Assembly: GCF_024206475.1 (NCBI RefSeq)
Contig: NZ_JAMBPR010000036.1
Coordinates: 24,888-88,887, forward strand
Direction of reading: 5' to 3'
Source of the DNA: Paraburkholderia sp. CNPSo 3274
GTDB taxonomy: Bacteria > Pseudomonadota > Gammaproteobacteria > Burkholderiales > Burkholderiaceae
Length of the DNA stretch: 64,000 bases
In this document: in pieces, positions 43,707 through 52,661 of the stretch
How the letters are laid out: each line of letters opens with the position of its first letter
Position numbering within the stretch: position 1 is the first letter of the stretch
Made by a program: the position numbers and the translations under genes
Notes under the pieces: generated by a model
Database searches by the model: none
What the model saw: only the letters and a program-made list of their open reading frames with translations
Told to the model about the DNA's origin: nothing

Positions 43707-45062
43707 ATGAAGAAGAATATTTTTTTTCTGCGCGCGAACGTTGCGCGCGCAACGATTGCGGGCGCGGCCTTCGCGGCCCTCGCGTCATTCACGGCGCAAG
43801 CGGCATGCGCGGCTGACCTGCCGAACGCCGCGCTCGTCGCGCACGGCGAATACCTCGCGCGCGCCGGCGACTGCATTGCCTGCCACACCACACAGGGCGG
43901 CAAGCCCTTCGCGGGCGGCCTGAAGTTCGACACGCCGATCGGCGCGATCTACTCGACCAACATCACGCCGGACGCGAATACGGGCATCGGCAAGTGGAGC
44001 TACGAGGACTTCGCCAAAGCCGTGCGCCAGGGCGTACGGCCGAATGGCGAAACGCTTTACCCCGCGATGCCCTACCCCTCGTACGCACGCCTCTCCGATG
44101 ACGACATGAAGGCGCTTTACGCCTATTTCATGAAAGGCGTCGGGCCCGTGCAGGCGCAGAACCGCGCCGTGGACATTCCCTGGCCGCTCTCGATGCGCTG
44201 GCCGCTCGGCGCCTGGCGCATGCTGTTCGCGCCGAAGGTGCAGGCGTTCGACGGCTCGCATTACAACGATGCGATCGTCGCGCGCGGCGCCTATCTCGTG
44301 CAGGGCCTCGGCCACTGCGGCGCGTGCCACACGCCGCGCGCACGCACGATGCAGGAACTCGCGCTTACCGACCTCGAGGGCGACGACTTCCTCGCAGGCG
44401 GCGGCCCGATCGACGGCTGGGTACCCTCCAGCCTGCGCGGCAACCCGCGCACGGGCGTGGGCAACTGGAACGAGGACGACATCGTGCAGTTCCTCAAGTC
44501 GGGCCGCAATCTGCATACTGCCGCCTTCGGCGGCATGACCGACGTGGTTCAGCACAGCATGCAGCACATGAACGACGCGGACCTGCTCGCCGTCGCGCGC
44601 TACCTCAAGACGCTGCCCTCCAGCGACCCGAAGGAAACCGCGTACGCCTACGATCCCGCCGCCGCGAACAAGCTGCAAAACGGCGACGCGAGCGCACGCG
44701 GCGCAGCGGTCTATCGCGACAACTGCATGGCCTGCCACCGCAGCGACGGACGCGGTTACACGCGCGTGTTCCCGGCGCTCGGCGGCAACCCGGTCGTGCA
44801 GGGCAAGGACCCCACTTCGCTGATTCACGTGCTGCTCGCAGGCAGCGCGCTCGAAGGCACGAAATCCGCGCCCTCGTCGTTCACGATGCCGCCGTTCGGC
44901 TGGCGTCTGTCCGACCAGGAAGTGGCCGACGTGTCCACCTTCGTGCGAGCGAGCTGGGGCAACGCTGGCACGCCAGTGAGTGCCGAAGACGTCGCGAAGG
45001 CCCGCAAGACCGTCACCGTGAGCACGCCGGCGCTGCCGCCCGGCGCAACGCTCAAGCGCTAA
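43707..45062 (+). CDS. Tri-haem cytochrome c subunit of periplasmic dehydrogenase
   Basis: 451-aa cytochrome c with a Sec signal peptide (residues 1-33) and three haem-binding sites: GDCIACH (56-60), GHCGACH and DNCMACH. This is the usual electron-transfer subunit of gluconate, sorbitol or alcohol dehydrogenase complexes and hands electrons to ubiquinone or terminal oxidases. Start at ATG 43707, 8 bp after the flavoprotein stop; an in-frame GTG overlapping the flavoprotein stop region (43695) is the alternative. Last gene of the three-gene unit. Confidence 0.92.
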   Translation: MKKNIFFLRANVARATIAGAAFAALASFTAQAACAADLPNAALVAHGEYLARAGDCIACHTTQGGKPFAGGLKFDTPIGAIYSTNITPDANTGIGKWSYEDFAKAVRQGVRPNGETLYPAMPYPSYARLSDDDMKALYAYFMKGVGPVQAQNRAVDIPWPLSMRWPLGAWRMLFAPKVQAFDGSHYNDAIVARGAYLVQGLGHCGACHTPRARTMQELALTDLEGDDFLAGGGPIDGWVPSSLRGNPRTGVGNWNEDDIVQFLKSGRNLHTAAFGGMTDVVQHSMQHMNDADLLAVARYLKTLPSSDPKETAYAYDPAAANKLQNGDASARGAAVYRDNCMACHRSDGRGYTRVFPALGGNPVVQGKDPTSLIHVLLAGSALEGTKSAPSSFTMPPFGWRLSDQEVADVSTFVRASWGNAGTPVSAEDVAKARKTVTVSTPALPPGATLKR

Positions 45063-45189
45063 CGCGCCCCGCGCCGCACTTTTCCCTCCCCCGCGTTTCA
45101 CGCCTGCCGTCTCGTTCGCGAGGCCGCAGGCGCGTGCGCGCACAACCAGAAATTGCACACCAGGCGATCCCTGCACGTTGCAACAACAA

Positions 45190-46386
45190 ATGATGAGAAA
45201 ACACCTGCTCGCCGCACCAGTCCTGTTATCGCTCGCCGGCATCGCATCGGCGCAAGGGTCGGTCACGCTGTATGGCATTGCCGACGCCGGCATCACGTAT
45301 CGCAGCAATGAGCGCAGCGGCACCACCGGCGCCTACACGGGCCATTCGAACGTGGGTCTCTCCACCGGCAACCTCTCGGGCAGCCGCTGGGGCATCAAGG
45401 GCAAGGAAGATCTGGGCAACGGACTCGCGGCCATCTTCCTGCTCGAAGACGGCTTCGACATCACGAACGGCACCTCGGGCCAGAGCGGACGCCTGTTCGG
45501 CCGTCAGGCTTTCGTGGGCCTCGCGGACCAGCGCTACGGCTCGCTCACCATGGGTCGCCAGTACACCTCGCTCGACGATTTCGTCGGGCCGGTCGCGCCC
45601 GTGAACTACATCGGCGGCTTCGGCGCGCATCCGGGCGACATCGACGACTTCGACCAGACCACGCGCGTGGACAACTCGATCAAGTACACGAGCGCGAACT
45701 ACGCGGGTTTTACGTTCGGCGCGCTGTACGGTTTCGGCGGCCAGCCAGGCAGCATGAAGCGCAAGAACACCTGGAGCGTGGGCGCCGGCTACGCAAACGG
45801 CCCGCTGCGCATGGGCGTGGGGTATGAGCGGTCGGACAACAGCAAGACCGGCCTCGACGATCCCACCTACGGCAAGTGGCAAGGCACGTACGACGGCACG
45901 TTCAACTCGTCGATCAACGATGGCTATGCGAGCGCGCAATCGCAGCAGGTGGTGGCGGCGGGCGCGACGTGGGACTTCGGTCCCGCCGTGGTCGGCGTGA
46001 ACTACAGCAACGTGCAATATCGCTCGGGCGCGAATTCGCTGTTCTCGGGCAATGCGATCTTCAATATCGCGGGCATTTTCACGCAGTGGAACGTGCAGCC
46101 GCGCACGCATCTGTTCGCGGGCTACAGCTATACGCGTGGCAGCGCCGTGGAAGGCGTGGATCAAGACGCGCAGTACCACAACGTTTCGGTGGGCGCAACC
46201 TATGATCTCTCGACGCGCTCGACGGTGTATCTGCTCGCGGGCTACCAGCATGCATCGGGCATGACGCTCGATGCCGCCGGCAATCCGGTCGCGGCAACCG
46301 CTTCGGTGTCCGACAAGGGCAACGGCCACTCGTCGGCCACGCAGTCGCAAGCCATTGTGAGCGTGGGCTTGCGTCAGAAGTTCTAA
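45190..46386 (+). CDS. Outer-membrane porin (Burkholderia OmpC type), second copy
   Basis: About 398-aa porin of the same family as the one at 30.8 kb. Signal peptide MRKHLLAAPVLLSLAGIASA, mature start QGSVTLYGIADAGITY, terminal Phe in VGLRQKF. Strands alternate as in 16-stranded barrels. Start is MMRK at 45190 or MRK at 45193; the ribosome-binding site is weak. It lies 127 bp after the cytochrome c gene and may be read from the same promoter, which would pair a periplasmic dehydrogenase with a porin for its substrate. Confidence 0.92.
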   Translation: MMRKHLLAAPVLLSLAGIASAQGSVTLYGIADAGITYRSNERSGTTGAYTGHSNVGLSTGNLSGSRWGIKGKEDLGNGLAAIFLLEDGFDITNGTSGQSGRLFGRQAFVGLADQRYGSLTMGRQYTSLDDFVGPVAPVNYIGGFGAHPGDIDDFDQTTRVDNSIKYTSANYAGFTFGALYGFGGQPGSMKRKNTWSVGAGYANGPLRMGVGYERSDNSKTGLDDPTYGKWQGTYDGTFNSSINDGYASAQSQQVVAAGATWDFGPAVVGVNYSNVQYRSGANSLFSGNAIFNIAGIFTQWNVQPRTHLFAGYSYTRGSAVEGVDQDAQYHNVSVGATYDLSTRSTVYLLAGYQHASGMTLDAAGNPVAATASVSDKGNGHSSATQSQAIVSVGLRQKF

Positions 46387-46398
46387 GCAGTCTATTGC

Positions 46399-46422
46399 GC
46401 TTCGTTGCGCATGCAACGAAGC
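46399..46422 (+). terminator. Hairpin after porin gene
   Basis: Perfect 10-bp stem GCTTCGTTGC (46399-46408) / GCAACGAAGC (46413-46422) with a four-base loop, 12 bp after the porin stop. No T-run follows, so it may be a pause or protective hairpin rather than a full terminator. Confidence 0.5.
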
Positions 46423-46476
46423 TGCGGGTGCTCATGCCTTGAGCGCCTGCTTGCCTTTTGCCAGCCGCGCCGACGT

Positions 46477-46695
46477 TCAGTGCAGCACCTCCGGCCGGTC
46501 CAGCAGGCCATAAAACTCGTCGATCGTCACGGTTGGCGCGAACTGCGACAGTGTGGCGACGATCACGTCGTCGGTAATCGCCGATCCTGCCGCCGATTCG
46601 AGCTGAACCCCGGCCGCGGCGGCCTGGCTCTCGGCCAGCTCGAGGGCGATCGACAGGATGAAGCGTGCGTCGGTTTGGGTGAGTAGCGCTTTCAT
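46477..46695 (-). CDS. Small hypothetical protein
   Basis: 72-aa acidic protein starting MKALLTQTDARFILSIALELAES, with no signal, membrane segment or recognised domain. Predicted mainly helical; the end VTIDEFYGLLDRPEVLH is amphipathic. The start has a poor ribosome-binding site. It lies between a porin and a divergently oriented AraC regulator gene's end, on the regulator's strand. I do not recognise the family; coding status is moderately likely from composition alone. Confidence 0.5.
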   Translation of the reverse strand: MKALLTQTDARFILSIALELAESQAAAAGVQLESAAGSAITDDVIVATLSQFAPTVTIDEFYGLLDRPEVLH

Positions 46696-46775
46696 GCCTG
46701 CTCTAACGGCGCGCGCACGGGGATCTTTAGGGTTTTGTTGGGTTTCGTAAGGCTTCGTAATCGTTGCGCGCGGCA

Positions 46776-47588
46776 CTATGCGCAACGCGTGCGCGCCACG
46801 AACTGCCCCGGACTCGTGCCCGTCAATCGTCGGAACATTGCGATGAAAGCCGACGACGTGGCATACCCCAAATCCAGCGCCACGGCCTCGACGCTGCGCC
46901 CTGCATGCAGCATCGGCAGCGCATTGACGAGCCGGATACGCTGGCGCCATTCCGTCAACGACATGCCCAGCTCGTTTTGCGCGCGGCGCATGAGCGTGCG
47001 CTCGCTCATGTGAAACGCATCGGCAAGCTCTGCAAGCGAGCGATTGTCGGCGGGATTCTGGCGTAGCACCTGGAGGATCGCGTTGAGATCGGCGTCGTCG
47101 GTATGCGGCACGAAGCTGCCCGTGGTCGCGCAGGTTGAAAGCTGATCCACGAGCACGCGCAACAGACGCGCGCGCTGCGCTTCGCCCTCTTCCTCCACCG
47201 GCGTCACGCGCAGATGCTCGAGGATCGCACGCACGAGCGGAGACACCATCACCGCACAGCTCGTTGCCGGCATGCGCGTGCACAGGTCGCGGCTGATGTA
47301 CACCGAGCAATGCACGGTCTCCTGCTCGTTGAAGCCCACGTGCTCGGTGCCCGGCGCGATCCAGAGCCCGAGATGCGGCGGCGTGATGTAGTGCTCGTCC
47401 CCCGCCTTCACCTCCGTCGTGCCGCTGAACGCATAGACGAACTCGCCCCACGGGTGGCACATCTGCGGATACGTGGCGTGCGAAGGCATGTGCTCCATGC
47501 GGAAGAACACCGGCGTGGGCAGCACGTCGGTGAAGGGCGGCAGGCGCAGGTAGCGCGCCGGGCGAGCACGGTCAGGTGTTTTGGGCAT
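46776..47588 (-). CDS. AraC-family transcriptional regulator with cupin sensor domain
   Basis: 270-aa regulator. The N-terminal half (about 25-115) looks like an AraC-type cupin (HPWGEFVYAFSGTTEVKAG, LGLWIAPGTEHVGFN), and the C-terminal half holds two helix-turn-helix motifs: SLAELADAFHMSERTLMRRAQ (about 185-205) and SVEAVALDLGYATSSAFIAMFRR (about 230-253). It is divergent from the EamA transporter gene at 47705 with a 116-bp shared promoter region, so it probably controls that exporter in response to a small ligand. Confidence 0.9.
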   Translation of the reverse strand: MPKTPDRARPARYLRLPPFTDVLPTPVFFRMEHMPSHATYPQMCHPWGEFVYAFSGTTEVKAGDEHYITPPHLGLWIAPGTEHVGFNEQETVHCSVYISRDLCTRMPATSCAVMVSPLVRAILEHLRVTPVEEEGEAQRARLLRVLVDQLSTCATTGSFVPHTDDADLNAILQVLRQNPADNRSLAELADAFHMSERTLMRRAQNELGMSLTEWRQRIRLVNALPMLHAGRSVEAVALDLGYATSSAFIAMFRRLTGTSPGQFVARTRCA

Positions 47589-47704
47589 GGCGGTCTGGGG
47601 CTATCGATTGTCAGTTTTGCGCTATATGCGCGCATCCCGACGCATCAATACTACGCCCACTGCCACCAAACTTCAGCCGAATCCTTCAAATCAGTGAGCC
47701 CGCA

Positions 47705-48655
47705 ATGAGAAAGCAAGTCGACGCAACGGCCGTGGCCATCATGGTGGCGCTCTGCCTCGCATGGGGGCTGCAACAGGTCGCGATCAAGGCGGTGGCCGGG
47801 GACATCCCGCCCATGCTGCAGATCGGGCTGCGTTCGGGCGTGGCGGCGGCACTCGTGTGGCTCTTCAACCAACTCGTTTCGCGCGAGCGCTGGCTGCCTG
47901 GCGTGGCGCGCGGCGCCGGGCTCGTCACAGGCGGCCTGTTCGCGCTCGAATTCGTGTTCGTCGCCATGGGCCTGCGCTGGACCAACGCCTCGCACATGGC
48001 CGTGTTTCTCTACACCGCGCCGATGTTCGCGGCAATCGGCCTGCATGTGCGCCTGCCCGACGAACGCCTTGCGCGGTTCCAATGGGGCGGCATTGCCATC
48101 GCGTTCACGGGCATCGCCATCACGTTCCTCGGCCCCGCGCTGCTGGGCGCCGACATACCGGGCTCGCCGTTGTGGTTGCTCGGGGACTTCATGGGTCTTT
48201 GTGCAGGCGCGGCGTGGGGGCTCACCACCGTCGTCGTGCGGACGAGCCGCCTGAGCGAGGCGCCCGCCACGCAAACGCTCTTCTATCAACTGGCGGGCGC
48301 TTTCGTCGTGCTGGTGCCGTTCGCGTTCCTGACCGGCCAGGCGCACTTTCACGGCACGCCGCTCGCCTTGGCCTCCCTCGCATTCCAGACCCTGCTCGTC
48401 TCGTTCGTGAGCTATCTCGTGTGGTTCTGGCTGCTGCGCCGCTATCTGGCCGCGCGCCTCGGCATTCTGTCGTTCATGACGCCGCTGTTCGGCGTGGCGT
48501 TCGGCGTCGTGCTGCTGCACGAGCGCGTGGAGCCCGCGTTCCTGTTTGGCTCGGCGCTCGTGCTGCTCGGCCTGCTGGTGGTGAACGCGCAAAGCTGGGT
48601 CCGCCAGGCTTTCGGCCGCCGTGCCGCTAACGCAAACGGCGCTCAGGCTTCCTGA
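47705..48655 (+). CDS. EamA-family drug/metabolite transporter
   Basis: 316-aa membrane protein with ten predicted helices in two EamA repeats (about residues 8-140 and 155-295). Typical segments are LCLAWGLQQVAIKAVAG in TM1, GLRWTNASHMAVFLYTAPMF in repeat 1 and FGVAFGVVLLHERVEPAFLFGSALVLLGLLVVN at the end. Likely an exporter of amino acids or other metabolites. Start MRKQVDATAV at 47705; the frame is open upstream but over the divergent regulator. Control by the adjacent AraC protein is likely. Confidence 0.9.
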   Translation: MRKQVDATAVAIMVALCLAWGLQQVAIKAVAGDIPPMLQIGLRSGVAAALVWLFNQLVSRERWLPGVARGAGLVTGGLFALEFVFVAMGLRWTNASHMAVFLYTAPMFAAIGLHVRLPDERLARFQWGGIAIAFTGIAITFLGPALLGADIPGSPLWLLGDFMGLCAGAAWGLTTVVVRTSRLSEAPATQTLFYQLAGAFVVLVPFAFLTGQAHFHGTPLALASLAFQTLLVSFVSYLVWFWLLRRYLAARLGILSFMTPLFGVAFGVVLLHERVEPAFLFGSALVLLGLLVVNAQSWVRQAFGRRAANANGAQAS

Positions 48656-48691
48656 TTTGATCCCCCGCCGCGTGTATACCGGCCTGCGCGG

Positions 48692-49690
48692 CTAGGCCAC
48701 TGCATCGCCGCGCTTGCCCACTGGCAGCTGGCGCACGGCCACATACTCGGGATCGCGCTGCTGGCGCGCGAAGATCGCAAGAATCTCGCGCCACGCAGGC
48801 CACAGTCCCGCATAAGACTCCGGCATTTGCGAGGCCACCGCGTCATGAAAACCGGGCAGCGCGTGAAACGGCACGCTCGGAAACATGTGGTGCTCGATGT
48901 GATAGTGCATGTTCCAGTAGAGAAAGCGCACCACGGGATTGAGCATCACCGTGCGGCTCGACACACGGTGATCGAGAACATTCTCCTTGAGCCCCGTGTG
49001 CTGCGTGAGTGCGCAGAGTTCGTGCAACCAGGTGCCATAGGCGCGCGAAACGAACAGGAACAGGACCGGCAGCCAGCTATGCGCGACGATCGCCCAGGCG
49101 AACACCGCCACGTAGCACGCGAGCAGCACGCGTGAATTCGCGCACATCTTGCGGTACTCGGCCTCCGGCACCACCTCCCTCGCGCCCTTCGTGACCATGC
49201 CGAAGCTGTGCAGCACGATCGCGCCGAGAAACTGGATGCCGTGCGAGATGCGCACGAAGTCCGTCACGAGCTTCAGGTAGCTGAGCGGCCGCTTGAACGC
49301 CAGTTCGGGATCCTTATAAGGTTCGGCAGTCAGATGCGTGAAAGTGTGGTGCCGTGCATGCAGCCAGCGGCTGTACACCTGCTCGCGCCACGACATGAAG
49401 CAAATGATCCAGTAAGCGGTCTCGTTCATCCAGCGCGTCTTGAAGCCGGTCCCGTGCCCTAGCTCGTGCGCGGCAGCCTCGCTGAACGCGAACACCGTGC
49501 CGTACAGCAGGAAGGCGGGAATCGTCCACGCCGTGCCGAGCGAGTACCACGCAAGCACGCCGGTCGCCACGACGAGTGCGAGGAAACCGCCCACCTAAAT
49601 CAGCCCCCGCGCGTCGGTGCGAGTGGAGAATGCCTTGAGGCGCTTGCGGTCGATTTCCACCCGGTACCACGCATTCATGTCGATGTTCAT
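48692..49690 (-). pseudogene. Fatty acid desaturase interrupted by an in-frame amber codon
   Basis: The frame 49690 to 48692 encodes a membrane fatty-acid desaturase with all three His boxes: HELGHG, HARHH and HIEHH, plus a late QHTGLKENV segment. However a TAG at 49595-49597 separates the first 31 codons (MNIDMNAWYRVEIDRKRL...RGLI) from the rest, which continues in the same frame with VGGFLALVVATGVLAW. A single CAG-to-TAG change would explain it. A GTG directly after the stop (49594) could restart translation of a 300-aa product that keeps the His boxes, so some activity is possible. Convergent with the EamA gene. Confidence 0.85.
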
Positions 49691-49737
49691 TTGCCGTGCT
49701 CCGCGCGAGGCTATGCGTTTTCTCTGGTTCCCTGCTT

Positions 49738-50037
49738 TCACCGGTACGAACCCGCGTACTTCTGCACGGGCGCAAGGTTGTCGCGCGTGACGAAGCTCGG
49801 GCCGGAACTCACCGTCGAACCGGTATAAACCGGCTTGAGGTCGTACTTCGCGAGACGCGCCGCGACCTTCTTGTCGTCCTTGAGCGCGGCGACGATATGG
49901 GCCGGGTCATGGGTCTTGTCGCGCACCGCGATCGCCATGGCCGCCACCGAGAGGTATCCCTGAAGATAGGGCTGCTGATCAATTGCGAACTGGATCTGCC
50001 CTGCCTGAATCGCCTTGAGGATGTCCGGCGAAAGGTC
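49738..50037 (-). pseudogene. C-terminal fragment of a sugar ABC transporter periplasmic binding protein
   Basis: About 99 codons on the minus strand encode the C-terminal part of an RbsB-type sugar-binding protein (DLSPDILKAIQAGQIQF, AIDQQPYLQGYLSVAAMAI, ending VQKYAGSYR). The frame has no start, signal peptide or N-terminal lobe and closes with a stop shortly beyond 50046, where similarity ends. It is joined head to head with the LacI fragment at about 50040, showing that both N-termini were removed together. Confidence 0.8.
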
Positions 50038-50042
50038 GCGAC

Positions 50043-50351
50043 GCCTTCAAAAAGTACTCAGCATTACGCGGCATCTACAATCTTTCGGTTGGCGACGAAG
50101 GCATTGCACGCGCGCTGAAGGCGCTCAAGCGTGAGCACGCAACCGTCCTGATTGGCCACGAACTCACCGGGATCAGCCGCTCGCTGCTCGCCGAAGGCGT
50201 GATGGACGCTGTGCTGGACCAAAGCCCATTCGTCGAAGCCGTGTGCGCCGCGGAGGTGATCCTCGCCCACTACAATCGCGGCGCGGCCGCGAGCCTGCCG
50301 TTGCAAACGCCGATGTCGATTTATCTGCAGGCGAATTTGCCGCCAGCGTGA
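50043..50351 (+). pseudogene. C-terminal fragment of a LacI-family regulator
   Basis: About 102 codons on the plus strand encode the C-terminal lobe of a LacI-type regulator (LRGIYNLSVGDEGIARAL, ATVLIGHELTGISRSLL, AEVILAHYNR). No helix-turn-helix region or start codon remains. The sequence begins at the same point where the divergent binding-protein fragment ends. Intact ancestors were probably a divergent regulator/transporter pair. Confidence 0.8.
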
Positions 50352-50426
50352 TGCCATCGCACCGCAAGCCTCGGCTTTCTGAGGTAAAGTCGCTCGGGTT
50401 CCGACTCATAGCGACTCCAGCACCCG

Positions 50427-51014
50427 ATGCAAACCCTGTCGACTTTTACGCCCGTGGCACTCGAGCATGCGAGCCGCCTCATCAATCACGGCCCCACCGT
50501 GCTCGTCACCAGCAGCGACGGCAAGCGCCGCAACGTCATGGCGGCCGCGTGGTCGATGCCCGTGGAATTCACGCCGCCGCGCATCGCCATCGTGATCGAC
50601 AAGCGCACGTTCACGCGCGAACTCATCAACGCGAGCGGCACGTTCGGCGTGATCATTCCGGGCGCCGCCGCAATCGACTTGACCTATGCCGTGGGCAACG
50701 TAAGCGGCCGCGAGACCGACAAGTTCGAGCGCTTCAATATCGCCGCCATTACGGGCCCGAAGCTCGGCTTGCCCCTGCTCGAAGCAGGCTGCTCCGCGTG
50801 GATGGAATGCCGCCTGATTCCCGAGCGGCATACCGAAGACGCCTACGATACGTGCTTCGCCGAAGTGATCGCCGCCGCGGCCGACCCGCGCGCTTTCCGT
50901 AATGGCCACTGGGAACTCGACAGCAGCAACGCGGACCTGCACACGATCCATCATCTGGGCGCCGGCAATTTCGTGCGCGCCAGCGACACGATCAAGGCGC
51001 GCGAACTCGCGTAA
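50427..51014 (+). CDS. Flavin reductase-domain protein
   Basis: 195-aa cytoplasmic protein of the flavin reductase-like, FMN-binding split-barrel family (DIM6/NTAB). Typical blocks are PTVLVTSSDGKRRNVMAAAW near the N-terminus, PPRIAIVIDKRTFTRELI, and GTFGVIIPG. It binds FMN and probably reduces flavin or a small substrate with NAD(P)H, often as partner of a monooxygenase, though none is adjacent. Length is normal. It stands intact between decayed genes on both sides. Confidence 0.87.
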   Translation: MQTLSTFTPVALEHASRLINHGPTVLVTSSDGKRRNVMAAAWSMPVEFTPPRIAIVIDKRTFTRELINASGTFGVIIPGAAAIDLTYAVGNVSGRETDKFERFNIAAITGPKLGLPLLEAGCSAWMECRLIPERHTEDAYDTCFAEVIAAAADPRAFRNGHWELDSSNADLHTIHHLGAGNFVRASDTIKARELA

Positions 51015-51132
51015 GCGCGCAACCGCGATCAGGCCGCTATGATCGCGGGTGGCGTGAAATCGCCACAAACAATTCGCATTGCAGACATTTGAACCATCCA
51101 GCGGCGTGTTTTCAAGCGGCCAGGAGCCACGC

Positions 51133-51921
51133 ATGAGCGATCTCGATACGCAGGCCTCGTATGGCAGCCCGCAGGCGACCGCGCAAGCCGGACAACTCGG
51201 TTACCTGCCCGTAGCGCTGTTCGGCTCGGTCATGGGGCTTGCCGGACGCTCTTCGGCATGGCGGCTCGCGCATCGCATGTACGGCATGCCGCTGTGGATC
51301 GCCCAGTTGATCGGCGCGCTCGCCATGCTGGCGTTCTTGATGATCGGCTTCGGCTAGCCGTGAAACGGATCACCGGCCCCAGTGCCGTGAAAGCCGAATT
51401 CAATCATCCCGTTGCGGGCAATCTCTTCGGGACCTTGTTCATCAGCCTGCTTCTGCTGCCCATCCCGCTAGCCGACTTGAGCGTGCCGTTCGCGCGCGCG
51501 GTGTGGATCGTCGGCGCAATCGGCATGATCGTGTTTGCGTGGTTCGTCATCATGCGCTGGCTCAGTCAGCGTCAGCATCCGTCCCACGCCACGCCCACGT
51601 GGATCGTGCCCGTCGTTGGGCTCATCGACATTCCACTCGCCACGCGCGCCATCCAGATCACGGGCGTAAATGGCGTCCTGCTGCTCTCACTCGCCGTGGG
51701 GCTCTTTTTCGCCGTGCCGCTTTTCACGCTCATTTTTGCGCGCCTCATGTTCGAGGAGCCCATGGCCAACAATCTGCAGCCGACGCTCATCATTCTGCTC
51801 GCGCCGTTTGCCGTGGGCTTCTCGGCCTATGTCACGGTAACGGGCGAAGTTGCTGCTCGTGTTGGCCGCGCGCACGTTGTGGGGCGTGCTACGGGGCGAA
51901 CTGGAAGCGCTGGCCCACTAG
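51133..51921 (+). pseudogene. TehA/SLAC1-family transporter gene with frameshift and internal deletion
   Basis: From ATG 51133 (RBS CAGGAG) the protein starts normally (LGYLPVALFGSVMGLAG, RMYGMPLWIAQLIGALAML) and stops at TAG 51355-51357. Translation in the next frame continues the family sequence at once (AVKRITGPSAVKAEF, HPVAGNLFGTLFISLLLLP, MFEEPMANNLQPTLIILLAP), so one base is missing near 51355. After VTGE (about 51849) the frame changes again and jumps straight to the family C-terminus (LLLVLAARTLWGVLRGELEAL, stop 51919-51921), so roughly 100 residues have been deleted. The gene cannot make a functional channel. Confidence 0.85.
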
Positions 51922-51943
51922 CGGCCCAGACACAACCGCGTGC

Positions 51944-51972
51944 TTGAATTTTATAGACGATCGGTCTAATAT
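51944..51972 (+). promoter_or_regulatory. acuR promoter with palindromic operator
   Basis: TTGAAT (51944-51949), 17 bp, TAATAT (51967-51972). Between the hexamers lies the palindrome TAGAC-GATCG-GTCTA (51954-51968), a likely autoregulatory TetR site. The predicted transcription start (about 51979) coincides with the acuR ATG at 51980, so the mRNA may be leaderless. Confidence 0.7.
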
Positions 51973-51979
51973 CGGCGAC

Positions 51980-52615
51980 ATGGAACCGACCATCGCTAAA
52001 CCGCGCCGCGGCAGGCCGCCGAAAGACCCGCGCGCGCACGCCGACACACGCGCATCGCTCATTCGCGCCGGCATGGAAATGCTGACCGAACAGAGCTTCG
52101 CGGCCACCGGGCTGGATGCTGTGCTCAAGCGGGTGAACATTCCCAAGGGCTCGTTCTATCACTATTTCGACAGCAAGGAAGCATTCGGGCGCGAGTTGAT
52201 GACCGCGTACGATGCGTACTTCTGCGCGAAGCTCGACCGCTGGCTGCAGGACGACACGCGCCCCGCCCTGGAACGGCTTGGCGCCTTCGTCGACGACGCC
52301 AGCAAAGGCATGGCGCGCCACCGCTACACACGCGGTTGCCTCGTCGGCAACCTCGGCGTAGAGGTGGACATCCTGCCCGACGACTTCCGTGAAACGCTCG
52401 AACGCATTCTGCAGGGCTGGCAAGCGCGCATCGTGGCGTGCCTGCGCGAGGCCCAGCGCGAAGGCGTGCTCGCCAGGCGAATCGACCTTGCGTCACTCGC
52501 CGCTTTCTTCTGGATTGGCTGGGAAGGCGCCGTGCTGCGTGCGAGGCTCGTGCGCAGCACGGCTCCGCTCGATACATTCTTCAGAGGTTTCATCGCGGGG
52601 TTGCCACGCGCGTGA
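51980..52615 (+). CDS. acuR: TetR-family regulator, AcuR-like
   Basis: 211-aa repressor with an N-terminal TetR helix-turn-helix (residues about 20-65: ATGLDAVLKRVNIPKGSFYHYF) and a C-terminal ligand domain containing RHRYTRGCLVGNLGVEV, a stretch typical of AcuR-type proteins that sense acryloyl-CoA or acrylate. Directly upstream of an acuI-like gene by 46 bp in the same direction. There is no Shine-Dalgarno sequence before the ATG and the promoter predicts a leaderless transcript. The name rests on the AcuR-AcuI pairing. Confidence 0.82.
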   Translation: MEPTIAKPRRGRPPKDPRAHADTRASLIRAGMEMLTEQSFAATGLDAVLKRVNIPKGSFYHYFDSKEAFGRELMTAYDAYFCAKLDRWLQDDTRPALERLGAFVDDASKGMARHRYTRGCLVGNLGVEVDILPDDFRETLERILQGWQARIVACLREAQREGVLARRIDLASLAAFFWIGWEGAVLRARLVRSTAPLDTFFRGFIAGLPRA

Positions 52616-52661
52616 GCCGCGGCAACGCCAACCGTTCACTGTTTCAGGAGCAGGATCCATC

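Noticed and set aside
46399..46422. Palindrome after the second porin as an operator
   Set aside because: It lies immediately 3' of a gene with a tetraloop-like spacer, which fits an RNA hairpin better than a protein-binding site.
49595..49597. TAG in the desaturase read as selenocysteine or pyrrolysine recoding
   Set aside because: Selenocysteine uses TGA, and pyrrolysine systems are not known in this group; the position is not catalytic, so a nonsense change is simpler.
51345..51365. Programmed frameshift in the TehA-like gene
   Set aside because: No slippery heptamer is present at the shift, and a second lesion further downstream shows that the gene is simply degraded.
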